DNA of 64,000 nucleotides from Glutamicibacter sp. JL.03c (GTDB lineage Bacteria > Actinomycetota > Actinomycetes > Actinomycetales > Micrococcaceae), in assembly GCF_025854375.1 (NCBI RefSeq), contig NZ_CP107575.1, positions 2,790,001 through 2,854,000 of the forward strand, given 5' to 3'. This document shows positions 27,501-35,088 of the stretch, in pieces. Numbering within the stretch: the stretch's first letter is position 1; each line of letters starts with the position of its first letter. The translations under genes and the position numbers were made by a program. Under the pieces are notes generated by a model that was not told where the DNA came from, made no database searches, and saw nothing but the letters and a program-made list of their open reading frames with translations.

Positions 27501-28133
27501 GTGAACGAATCCCTTTCCGATCGCGCATACCGGATACTGCGCGATCGCCTGATCATGATGGACATCGCCCCGGGCGAACCGATCAACGAGGCCCAGCTGG
27601 TCCAGGAACTCAATATCGGCCGCACCCCGCTGCGCGAAGCGCTCAAGCGGCTCGAGGTCGACCATCTGGTCCACTCCTACCCGCGACGGGGAACCTTCGC
27701 CACGCGCGTGGACATCACCGAGCTCGCCGCCATCACCGAGATGCGCCTCGCCCTCGAACCCCTGGCAGCCGATCGGGCCGCCGCCCTGGGCGGCGGATCC
27801 GTCCGCGGCGAAATCGAGCAGACCCTGCACACCATCACCGCCTTCACCGGCGACGAGACCCGGCGCAGCCTCATGGAGAACGATCTGGCCGTGCACCGCC
27901 TGATCTACCAGGCCGCCGCCAACCATCATCTGGAAGAGACCCTGATTCGGCTCGACAACCTCGCCACCCGAATCTGGTGCCTCACTCTGGATCACCTCCC
28001 GAGCATTGACGCCCATATTGCCGAACACCAGGCGCTCCTCGAAGCGGTCCTCAACCAGGATCCCGAAACTGCCAGCACCCTGGCCCGCGAGCACATCGCC
28101 AGTTTCGAAGCTTCGGTGCGCGCCGTGCTCTAG
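27501..28133 (+). CDS. GntR-family (FadR/FCD) regulator of the sox operon
   Basis: 210 residues: N-terminal winged helix (SDRAYRILRDRLIMMDIAPG ... NIGRTPLREALKRLE, residues 5-55) and a C-terminal all-helical FCD domain with metal-ligand-like residues (ENDLAVHRLIYQAA; HIAEHQALLEAV; REHIASFE). The GTG at 27501 has GGGAGGA five to six bases upstream; an upstream TTG is less likely. It is divergent from soxBDAG and probably represses it until sarcosine, betaine or a related metabolite binds. Confidence 0.88.
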   Translation: MNESLSDRAYRILRDRLIMMDIAPGEPINEAQLVQELNIGRTPLREALKRLEVDHLVHSYPRRGTFATRVDITELAAITEMRLALEPLAADRAAALGGGSVRGEIEQTLHTITAFTGDETRRSLMENDLAVHRLIYQAAANHHLEETLIRLDNLATRIWCLTLDHLPSIDAHIAEHQALLEAVLNQDPETASTLAREHIASFEASVRAVL

Positions 28134-28285
28134 CTCCGCGCCAAATCACTCGCTCGCACCCCCGGCCACCCTGCCCAAGACACGTCTAATCAGCTTCTGA
28201 CATGTAATATTGCTTGCCTTAAAAGTTATCCACCTGCAGCCGGATAATCGAATGTGTCTACGAGTTGATGGCATAAAATTGGAAT

Positions 28286-29794
28286 ATGTCCGAAAAAATA
28301 GCCACTTCGTGGGGCCGGTCCGACCCACCGAACCACGGCAGATTCACAGCCGTGGTCACAGCGTTGGAAACTGATCTGACATCAATTGAAGAACACGGCA
28401 GCAAAAACGAGTGCGCCACCGCCATCGCCGACATCGAATCCACGATCTCGTCCCTGCGCTACCATCAGGCAGCTCTCTCCCATCAACTGGAAATCGACCT
28501 GGTCCGCACCAATACTGAGAACAACCCCCGCAGCAAGGCACTCAAGCAACAGAACCGCGGGGCTGCCGCGGCTATTGCCCTGGCCCGGCGTACCGACTCC
28601 CATGGCTACGGTACATATCTGGAGAACTGCCGGATTCTCTTTGAAAGCACTCCGCACCTGGCCGCAGCGTACAGCCGCGGTGAATTCACCGAAGATCAAA
28701 TGCGGGCCATCCTCACTCCGCTGCGTTCCGTCAAAGCGGAACGTCGCGCTGAGTTTGATGACCTGTACGCGAAGAACCCGAAAATGCTTGAGAATCTCGG
28801 GAACAAGAAAATCAGCGACAGGATCAAAGACTTCACACTCGCCTATGCCTCGGATCAACAGTGCAAGGAACAGAAGACCGCAGAGGAAAAGCGCTTCATC
28901 AAGTTCACGCCGAATGCCGCGACAGGGATGATGCGCGTCAACGGGAACATTCCCATCACTGCCGGACTAGCGATGAAAAACGATATGAAGGCCAAAGCTC
29001 GCAGCCTCAAAGCAAAAGGTGATCCCCGCACGAGGGCGCAGATCGAAGCGGACTACTTCGCAAGTTTTTGCACCCACCCGGAAGCAAAAATACCGGTCAC
29101 TATCACTCTGGGATTGGTCATGACCGATAAAACCCTATTCCTCGGCGACCGGGTTCCGGCCAACCTTGAAGGTTATGGCGCCATTGCGCCACAGTACGCT
29201 CGTGAACTAGTTGCGGGTCAGGAGATCCTGAACAATATGACCCTGGCCGAGATGGCCGCCACCCGATCCCCCGCTTTTGTCGAGACCATGGAAGCCACCA
29301 TTGAACTGATCAGGTTATATACGGCTCCAGGGGATAAAGACTTGATCGCGATGGACTCCAAAGCGCGGATCTTCCCTGAGAAAATGAAGAAGTTCATCAA
29401 GATGCGCGACCGGCATTGCCGCACGCCATTCTGCGATGGGTTGATTGAAGAGATTGATCATGTCACCCAGGCCTATTTAGGTGGGCATACGTGTGTGACT
29501 AATTCCGATGGCCGGTGCAAGCTGTGCAATCAGGCCAAAGAAACCCCGGGCTGGCAGGAAATTGTCATTAAGCACGGGCCGCATTCCATGTTGATCAACA
29601 CCGGAATGGGAACGGTGTATCGATCCACGGCGCCGCCAGCGACGGGGTTTGCGCATAAACCCTATCCGCAGTGCATGAGTGAAGCTGACTGGGTGCGCTC
29701 TTTCGAAGAATGGCTCAACCGGCCGCCGGACACGGGGAGCAGTCCGTGCAACGGCGATGAAAAACCACCGGATATCGAGGATAAGCCCGCCTGA
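28286..29794 (+). CDS. DUF222 / HNH endonuclease domain protein (13E12-type)
   Basis: 502 residues. The long helical N-terminal part matches the actinobacterial DUF222 family; the HNH domain lies near residues 370-425 (MRDRHCRTPFCDG, EIDHVTQAYLGG, CKLCNQAKETPGW). Codons are noticeably more AT-rich and Lys/Asn-rich than in flanking genes. This family is abundant and multicopy in actinobacteria and resembles the mycobacterial 13E12 repeat proteins; its biological role is not established. The start lacks a good ribosome binding site. It sits next to a tRNA-Ala gene. Confidence 0.85.
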   Translation: MSEKIATSWGRSDPPNHGRFTAVVTALETDLTSIEEHGSKNECATAIADIESTISSLRYHQAALSHQLEIDLVRTNTENNPRSKALKQQNRGAAAAIALARRTDSHGYGTYLENCRILFESTPHLAAAYSRGEFTEDQMRAILTPLRSVKAERRAEFDDLYAKNPKMLENLGNKKISDRIKDFTLAYASDQQCKEQKTAEEKRFIKFTPNAATGMMRVNGNIPITAGLAMKNDMKAKARSLKAKGDPRTRAQIEADYFASFCTHPEAKIPVTITLGLVMTDKTLFLGDRVPANLEGYGAIAPQYARELVAGQEILNNMTLAEMAATRSPAFVETMEATIELIRLYTAPGDKDLIAMDSKARIFPEKMKKFIKMRDRHCRTPFCDGLIEEIDHVTQAYLGGHTCVTNSDGRCKLCNQAKETPGWQEIVIKHGPHSMLINTGMGTVYRSTAPPATGFAHKPYPQCMSEADWVRSFEEWLNRPPDTGSSPCNGDEKPPDIEDKPA

Positions 29795-30065
29795 TAGCGC
29801 TGATGAACCACCCACAAGGAAACACGACACGATTGGTAGCATTAGACGCCCAGGTACGGTGTGCCACGGCCGGAATCCTTGCGCATACTTCCTGATGGCG
29901 GCATCGTGAAGAACTTACATATTCAAACGGCATGGCAGATTGCCTGTAGCGACGGTCTCCAAGAAGATTCCGCATGCTAAAAGAAAATGCGTGAGTTCCG
30001 GCAATCCAAATCATTAACCAGCCTGTGCCTGATGCACAGGGATCAGTATCCGCAGAAAACGAAAA
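29795..30065. other. Gene-free spacer between the HNH gene and tRNA-Ala
   Basis: No convincing ORF is seen. One inverted repeat, CCTGTGC-CTGAT-GCACAGG, lies at 30022-30040; it may be a terminator-like hairpin. The stretch is more AT-rich than average, consistent with an accessory region beside the tRNA. Confidence 0.4.
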
Positions 30066-30088
30066 CCTCCCGATCACTGACCGGGAGG
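30066..30088 (-). terminator. Terminator of tRNA-Ala
   Basis: CCTCCCG (30066-30072) pairs with CGGGAGG (30082-30088), 16 bases beyond the tRNA 3' end. On the minus strand it is followed by TTTTCGTTTTC; the plus strand side also has CTTTTATT, so it may work in both directions. Confidence 0.8.
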
Positions 30089-30104
30089 CTTTTATTCGAT
30101 TTTG

Positions 30105-30177
30105 TGGAGGTAAGGGGATTCGAACCCCTGACCTTCTGCATGCCATGCAGACGCGCTACCAACTGCGCCATACCCCC
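30105..30177 (-). tRNA. tRNA-Ala (anticodon GGC)
   Basis: 73 bases fold as a cloverleaf: acceptor arm GGGGGTA with TACCTCC (one G-U pair), D-arm GCGC/GCGC, anticodon arm TCTGC/GCAGA with loop ATGGCAT giving anticodon GGC, and T-arm AGGGG/CCCCT with TTCGAAT. CCA is not encoded. It reads leftward; its 3' end faces the HNH gene. Confidence 0.95.
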
Positions 30178-30369
30178 AAAAGAGCTGGTCTCGCCGGTAT
30201 TTCTACCGCTGAACCGAGATAAAACTCTACCGGAGGAGTTGGGGAAATACCAAATCGCCTATCCGAGACGCTGATCACATCCACACTATTCTAATTGTCC
30301 GGCGGCGGTGGTAAGAATGGATTCGGGGCCGATCGGTTCCCCTGAATCTTGAGTGAAAGGCGCGACCTC

Positions 30370-30795
30370 ATGGCCATTGGATTGACCCCATACCTTCGCT
30401 TCGCCGGTGATGCCCGCGAAGCCATGGAATTCTACAATGCAGCGCTCGGCGGCGAGCTATCGATGATGACCTTCCAGGAAGGCATGAACGATGGCAATCC
30501 TGCCACCGCAGACCTGATCATGCACTCATCGTTGTTTCTGGAACGCGGCATCCACCTGATGGCCTCGGACAGCACACCGGAAATGACCGTCACCAGCAAT
30601 GGCGCGGTCGCACTGAGCAGCGATGCCACCGATGAGGCCGACAACGCAGTCCTGACCAAGTGGTGGGAGGCGCTGTCGGCCGGCGCGGCCATCGAGGTGC
30701 CGTTGGAGAAGGCCCCGTGGGGCGACTCCTTCGGCCAGCTTCGCGACAAGTTCGGCGTGGTGTGGATGTTCAACATCTCCGCCGTGCAGGGCTAG
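30370..30795 (+). CDS. VOC-family (PhnB/glyoxalase-like) protein
   Basis: 141 residues with paired beta-alpha-beta-beta-beta units of the vicinal-oxygen-chelate fold: LTPYLRFAGDAREAMEFYNA at the start and WGDSFGQLRDKFGVVWMFN at the end, a pattern typical of the PhnB/DUF-type 3-demethylubiquinone-like group. The ATG at 30370 is preceded by GAAAGG. Such proteins are small cytosolic metalloenzymes or binding proteins of unassigned role. It is convergent with the MFS gene, three bases apart. Confidence 0.82.
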   Translation: MAIGLTPYLRFAGDAREAMEFYNAALGGELSMMTFQEGMNDGNPATADLIMHSSLFLERGIHLMASDSTPEMTVTSNGAVALSSDATDEADNAVLTKWWEALSAGAAIEVPLEKAPWGDSFGQLRDKFGVVWMFNISAVQG

Positions 30796-30798
30796 CAG

Positions 30799-32025
30799 CT
30801 AGTCGACCACGGTGTGTTCGTGGGCCGCGATGGCCTCGCGGCCCACGAGCAGACCGACCTTCTTGGCTCGCGCCTGGGTAATCATTGCGATCAGCAGGCC
30901 CAGCACGGCCAGGGCTGCGCCCACCACTGATGGCGCGCGGTAGCCAAAGCCAGCGGAAATCACGGCAGCACCCAGGGCGGCGCCCAAGGCGTTGGCAACG
31001 TTCAGCGCCGAGTGGTTCAAGGAAGCGGCCAAGGACTGGGCATGCGGAGCCGAGTCCATCAGCAGGGTCTGCAGGCTTGGAATGAGCAGCGATCCCACGG
31101 CGCCCAGAACGAAGACCATGATCATGGTCGGAATCACCCAGCTGGCCACCGCAGCGAAAACCAGCATGGTCGCGGCCATCAAAACGCTGGAGAGCTTGAT
31201 CGCGCCGAAGACCGACCAGTCCGCCAGGCGTCCGCCGATCAGCGAACCAACCACCATGCCCAGCCCATACAGGGCCAGAGCGATCGGAACGAGCGTGATC
31301 CGCAGCCCGGATTCCTCGGTCAGCGTCGGGGAAATGTAGGAATACACCGCGAAGAACCCGCCGAAACCGACGATGCCGGTGGCCATGGCCAGCCACACCT
31401 GCGGGCTTTTCAACGCGGTGAGTTCGCGGCGGACGCTGGCACCTGGTTCGGCCTTGCGCCATGGAACAAACAGCGTAATCAATACGGCGGTCAGCAAGCC
31501 GATGAACGCGACGATGTAGAACATGGATCGCCAGCCGGCCTGCTGGCCGAGCATCGTGACCAGCGGGACGCCGCCGACGTTGGCCACCGACAGGCCCAGC
31601 ATCACCCAAGCGATGGCGCGCCCGCGCATGGTTCCGGGCACCAGGCTTCCGGCCAGCACGCCGGCCAGTCCGAAGTACGCGCCATGGGGCAGCCCGGCAA
31701 GGAAGCGGGTAATCAGCATGGTGTTGTAGTCGGGGGCGAAGGCCGAGGACAGGTTGGCCAGGGTGAAGAAGAGGATTAGCAGCTGCACCGCGCGCTTGCG
31801 CGGGATCTTGGCAGCCATCGCGGTGAGCACCGGAGCGCCGACCACCACGCCAATGGCGTAGGCGCTGATCATCAGTCCCATCTGGGAGTTGCTGACATCG
31901 AGGTCGAGGGCGCCTTCCTGGAGCAGCCCCATCATCGAAAATTCGGTAACGCCGATGCCGAAGCCGCCCATGGCCAGAGCCAGGATCGCCAATAATAATT
32001 TTCCGCCGGAGAGGTAGGCAGTCAT
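30799..32025 (-). CDS. MFS transporter, DHA1 (AraJ/YdhP-like) family
   Basis: 408 residues with 12 transmembrane helices. The motif-A loop is AAKIPRKRA (between TM2 and TM3), and RFLAGLPHGAYFGLAGVLA with VMLGLSVANVGGVPLVTMLG is typical of the AraJ/YdhP/Cmx subgroup. These are proton-coupled exporters of sugars, purine-type compounds or drugs. The start has only a weak GAGAA site. Substrate and regulation are unknown. Confidence 0.87.
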   Translation of the reverse strand: MTAYLSGGKLLLAILALAMGGFGIGVTEFSMMGLLQEGALDLDVSNSQMGLMISAYAIGVVVGAPVLTAMAAKIPRKRAVQLLILFFTLANLSSAFAPDYNTMLITRFLAGLPHGAYFGLAGVLAGSLVPGTMRGRAIAWVMLGLSVANVGGVPLVTMLGQQAGWRSMFYIVAFIGLLTAVLITLFVPWRKAEPGASVRRELTALKSPQVWLAMATGIVGFGGFFAVYSYISPTLTEESGLRITLVPIALALYGLGMVVGSLIGGRLADWSVFGAIKLSSVLMAATMLVFAAVASWVIPTMIMVFVLGAVGSLLIPSLQTLLMDSAPHAQSLAASLNHSALNVANALGAALGAAVISAGFGYRAPSVVGAALAVLGLLIAMITQARAKKVGLLVGREAIAAHEHTVVD

Positions 32026-32168
32026 TCAGTTCTCAATTCTAGGCAGGTGCGTGATCGCGGCATCCTTGGCGCTCTATTTCCATCGTAGTGACTGTGGCGA
32101 ACCGCCGGGGCACTTCTCCAGCTGAAAATTACGAATCCCACAGTATTTTGTGCCACTGTTTAAGTCCT

Positions 32169-33110
32169 ATGTCTCATGCATCGCCCCAACGCCTCTCGGC
32201 CTCGCTGATTATCGCGAGGATCTTCTTTGTCCTGCTCTGCATAGCGCTGGCGGGGCTGATGGTATTCCATCAGCAGATCCCCGACGTCTTCGGCCTTGGC
32301 CTGGTCGTGGATAACCTCGCGCCGTGGGCGGGGCTGGGGATCCCGGCGCTGTTCCTGATCGCGCTGGTGGTGCGCGGGCGCGCCAGCTTCATCGGGCTTT
32401 TGGTCCCGGTGGTGGTCTGGGCGGTGCTTTTTGGCAGCAGCTTCATTCCGCACACCCAGCGCGCTCCCGAGGCGGCGCTTGAATTGGCCACGCAGAATGT
32501 CCACGAGTCCGCCGGGGTGCAGGCAGCACGCGAACTGGCTGATTCCGGGGCGCAGGTGATCACCTTGCAGGAGATCGGCGAGGGGCAGGAAGACCAGATC
32601 AGCGCGGAACTGGCCCAGTCCCACCCGTATAAGTACATGGTGAGCACCGTGGGCGTATGGAGCGCGTACCCGTTGAAGAATGCCCAGCCGCTGGATCTGG
32701 GCCTGGGCTGGAACCGGGCGCTGCGCGTTGACGTGAGCACCGATCAGGGGGACGTGCGGCTCTATGCGGTGCATGCCGCCTCGGCCCGTCCCACCGGGCA
32801 CGATGAGCGCGATGCGATGCTCGCCTCGCTGGCCAACTATGTGCAGTCCGATGACTCGGCCAAGATCGTGGCCGCCGGGGATTTCAACGCCACCAGCACC
32901 GACCGGCATTTCGCCCCGGTCGCTCAAGCGCTGGATGAAGCGCAGTACAGCGACTGGGGTCTGGCGATGACCTGGCCGCGTTCGCCCTTCCCGGTATTGG
33001 GGATCGATCACGTGATGCTGCGCGGGGTGGAGTCGGCGAACCTGCAGCGTGCGGAGATTGGCGACTCGGACCACTATGCCCTGCAGGCCACCATCGATCT
33101 GGGCAGCTAG
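32169..33110 (+). CDS. Membrane-anchored endonuclease/exonuclease/phosphatase (EEP) family protein
   Basis: 313 residues. Three transmembrane helices fill residues 10-100, followed by an extracytoplasmic EEP domain: TLQEIGEGQ (catalytic Glu), VHAASARP, AAGDFNATSTD (Asp/Asn) and the C-terminal GIDHVML with GDSDHYAL (catalytic His). The layout matches actinobacterial secreted EEP hydrolases that may act on nucleic acids, lipids or phosphodiesters. There is no clear ribosome binding site, so the start is uncertain; upstream in-frame codons to 32088 look non-conserved. Confidence 0.82.
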   Translation: MSHASPQRLSASLIIARIFFVLLCIALAGLMVFHQQIPDVFGLGLVVDNLAPWAGLGIPALFLIALVVRGRASFIGLLVPVVVWAVLFGSSFIPHTQRAPEAALELATQNVHESAGVQAARELADSGAQVITLQEIGEGQEDQISAELAQSHPYKYMVSTVGVWSAYPLKNAQPLDLGLGWNRALRVDVSTDQGDVRLYAVHAASARPTGHDERDAMLASLANYVQSDDSAKIVAAGDFNATSTDRHFAPVAQALDEAQYSDWGLAMTWPRSPFPVLGIDHVMLRGVESANLQRAEIGDSDHYALQATIDLGS

Positions 33111-33112
33111 GT

Positions 33113-33781
33113 TCAGCCCAGCCCGGTCTGGCGCAGAGTGATGTTGATCCGCCCGGCGCCCAATTGGCAGCCGGCTGGCGCGGTGCCGGGGTGGATTTTC
33201 GTGACCCCGTGGTAGGCGAAGCGGGCCGGCCCATCGAAGATGAACAGGTCCCCGGAGGCCAGGTACAGGTCCTGCCATGGCCTGTTCCGGTTCTCGGTAT
33301 TGCCTAGGCGGAAGGTGGCCGAGTCGCCGATCGACAGTGAAACCACCGGGGCGTTGATGCGCTCTTCGGCATCCTGATGCATGCCCATGGTGGCTTGATG
33401 GTCGTAGAAATTCACGATGGCGGCGTCCGGGAGGTAGCTTGCGGCGCGCTGGGCATCGCCGGTGGCTTCAGCCACAGCTTGCTGGCCCAGACGCACCAGC
33501 CATTGTTCCATCGGTGCTACCGGTGCACCGCCGAGGTCGTCGGCGGTTTTTGAATATCGGTTCGGGCTCCAATGCCAGCCCAAACTCAGTGATTGCACAC
33601 TCATGGGATAACCATTGATGTGCGTTTGGTGGGGCGGGACGGGTCCGTGCCCCCACTGGAAAAAACGTGCGACGATCCAATCCTGCGCGGCCGGGGATAG
33701 CCAGCCGGGCAGATGCCACACTCCGGGACGCACTTGTCCCCCGGTGCGGGCCAAGGCGCTGTCATCAAAAAGCGATTCCAT
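33113..33781 (-). CDS. AlkB-like 2-oxoglutarate/Fe(II) dioxygenase
   Basis: 222 residues. Iron ligands are seen as HxD in MHQDAEE and a distal His in YHGVTKI; the 2-oxoglutarate-binding arginines are in RINITLRQTG at the C-terminus. NFYDHQATMGMHQDAEE is strongly AlkB-like. AlkB proteins directly repair 1-methyladenine and 3-methylcytosine by oxidative demethylation. The start is the ATG at 33781; the extra upstream codons are unlikely. It converges on the EEP gene with a two-base gap. Confidence 0.9.
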   Translation of the reverse strand: MESLFDDSALARTGGQVRPGVWHLPGWLSPAAQDWIVARFFQWGHGPVPPHQTHINGYPMSVQSLSLGWHWSPNRYSKTADDLGGAPVAPMEQWLVRLGQQAVAEATGDAQRAASYLPDAAIVNFYDHQATMGMHQDAEERINAPVVSLSIGDSATFRLGNTENRNRPWQDLYLASGDLFIFDGPARFAYHGVTKIHPGTAPAGCQLGAGRINITLRQTGLG

Positions 33782-33926
33782 GCACCCAGCGTGCCCGTTG
33801 CAGGCATCGGTCGGCAAGCTCCTGCGTATCCGCTCACTGAATTTGGCAGGTTGCCGGCCCAGTGCCTTGCAACACTACCTACGTTATGGTCCTTGTGTTT
33901 CATCCCGCCGACTCGAAGATTTCAAG

Positions 33927-33969
33927 AAGGTTAACCTTTGGCCCGAAACCGAGTTATTCCGCTGGAAAC
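33927..33969 (+). promoter_or_regulatory. Candidate control region upstream of cobA-hemD
   Basis: A perfect 12-base palindrome AAGGTTAACCTT lies at 33927-33938. It is followed by GAAAC (33945), GTTAT (33953) and GAAAC (33965), pieces that recall the GTnAC/GAAAC halves of GlnR boxes but at irregular spacing. The 100 bases downstream carry the leader ORF and cobA. Control by nitrogen status is a guess only. Confidence 0.35.
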
Positions 33970-34039
33970 ATTTGCGATACCTACGGGAAAAGCGGGGGCC
34001 CTACTCTTGGAAGAACCCACACATTCCAAGGAGCATCCC

Positions 34040-34081
34040 ATGTCATTCAGGAAAAACAGGCAAGGATCGAGGCAGTCATGA
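34040..34081 (+). CDS. 13-codon leader ORF overlapping the cobA start
   Basis: ATG at 34040 begins MSFRKNRQGSRQS and ends at a TGA (34079-34081) that overlaps the cobA ATG as ATGA. A near-perfect AAGGAG ribosome binding site (34028-34033) is six bases upstream, better than that of cobA itself. The peptide is very basic (four Arg, one Lys). The design is that of a translationally coupled leader: ribosomes finishing it are positioned on the cobA start. It is too short for homology reasoning. Confidence 0.45.
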   Translation: MSFRKNRQGSRQS

Positions 34082-35088
34082 TCGGCATCGACCTCGCGCT
34101 TTCCCAATGCATGGTGCTGATCGCAGGCAGCCGATCCGCCAGCAGCACCACCGCCGAGCGCTTCCGCGCCGAAGGCTGCACGCTGCTGTTCGCCGAGGAT
34201 GCGCCCCGGGCTCTGGAGCAGCTTGGCCAGGCAGGATTGCTGGTGATCTGCGATCCCGACCCGCAGCGTTTCGAGCAGGTAGTTGCCGCCGCGAAGGTGC
34301 CGGTGCTGCGCGCCGCCCCGTCGACTGCCACCGGGTCGATCACCTTGCTCGGCGGCGGACCGGGCGCCCTGGACCTGATGACCCTGCGCGGGGTGCGCGC
34401 CCTGGCCGAAGCCCAGGTGGTGTTCGCCGATCGGCTTGGCCCCAGCGAGCACCTGTCGGTGCTGGCTCCGCATGCGAAGATCATCGACGCCGGCAAGCTG
34501 CCCGGGCACCACAAGCTGACCCAGCGCCAGATCGAGGCGATGATGATCGAAGCCGCCCAGGCCGGCGCCAAGGTGGTGCGTCTGAAGGGCGGGGATCCCT
34601 TTGTTTTCGGCCGCGGGTTCGAAGAGGTCGCGGCCGCTACCGCGGCGAAGATCCCGGTGAGCGTCATTCCGGGGCTCAGTTCCTGCATCACCGTGCCGGC
34701 CGCCGCCGGGATTCCGGTGACCGCCCGCGGCGTGAACACCATGTTCACCGTTCTCTCGGGGCATGACCCGCTGACCACCGGCCAGCTGGAGCACCTGGCC
34801 AAGCTCGGCGGCACGATCGTGATCCTGATGGGCATGGGCACCATCGAGCAGACCGTTTCGGGGCTGCTGCAGGTGGGCATGCCCGCGGATATGCCGTGTG
34901 CCATCGTGCAGTCGGGGACCACGCAGGTGCAGAGCACCTCCCATGCCCCGCTGTCCAAGCTGGCCGCAGCGGCTCGCTCCCATTCAAACCCCGCAGTGAT
35001 CGTTATCGGCGAGGTGGCAGACCTGCCGCAGTCACTGCTGAACGCGGCGCCGCACACGAGCGCCGAACCTATTTTGGAGAACGCCTGA
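34078..35088 (+). CDS. cobA: Uroporphyrinogen-III C-methyltransferase (SUMT)
   Basis: 336 residues. The last 250 form a SUMT methylase: LLGGGPGALDLMTLRGVRAL (SAM-binding GGGPG), VVFADRLGP, VRLKGGDPFVFGRG and PGLSSCITVPAAAGIPVTARG. The first 85 residues look like a reduced CysG/Met8-type N-terminal region without a clear NAD motif. SUMT makes precorrin-2 from uroporphyrinogen III for siroheme or cobalamin. The ATG at 34078 has GAGG five bases upstream and overlaps the leader ORF stop. It is coupled to the following hemD by a TGATG junction. Confidence 0.9.
   Translation: MIGIDLALSQCMVLIAGSRSASSTTAERFRAEGCTLLFAEDAPRALEQLGQAGLLVICDPDPQRFEQVVAAAKVPVLRAAPSTATGSITLLGGGPGALDLMTLRGVRALAEAQVVFADRLGPSEHLSVLAPHAKIIDAGKLPGHHKLTQRQIEAMMIEAAQAGAKVVRLKGGDPFVFGRGFEEVAAATAAKIPVSVIPGLSSCITVPAAAGIPVTARGVNTMFTVLSGHDPLTTGQLEHLAKLGGTIVILMGMGTIEQTVSGLLQVGMPADMPCAIVQSGTTQVQSTSHAPLSKLAAAARSHSNPAVIVIGEVADLPQSLLNAAPHTSAEPILENA

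Noticed and set aside
29987-30274. A short plus-strand ORF across 30.1 kb (with GFEPLTF)
   Set aside because: It is the antisense of tRNA-Ala; such RGFEPL-like peptides are a well-known artefact of tRNA genes.
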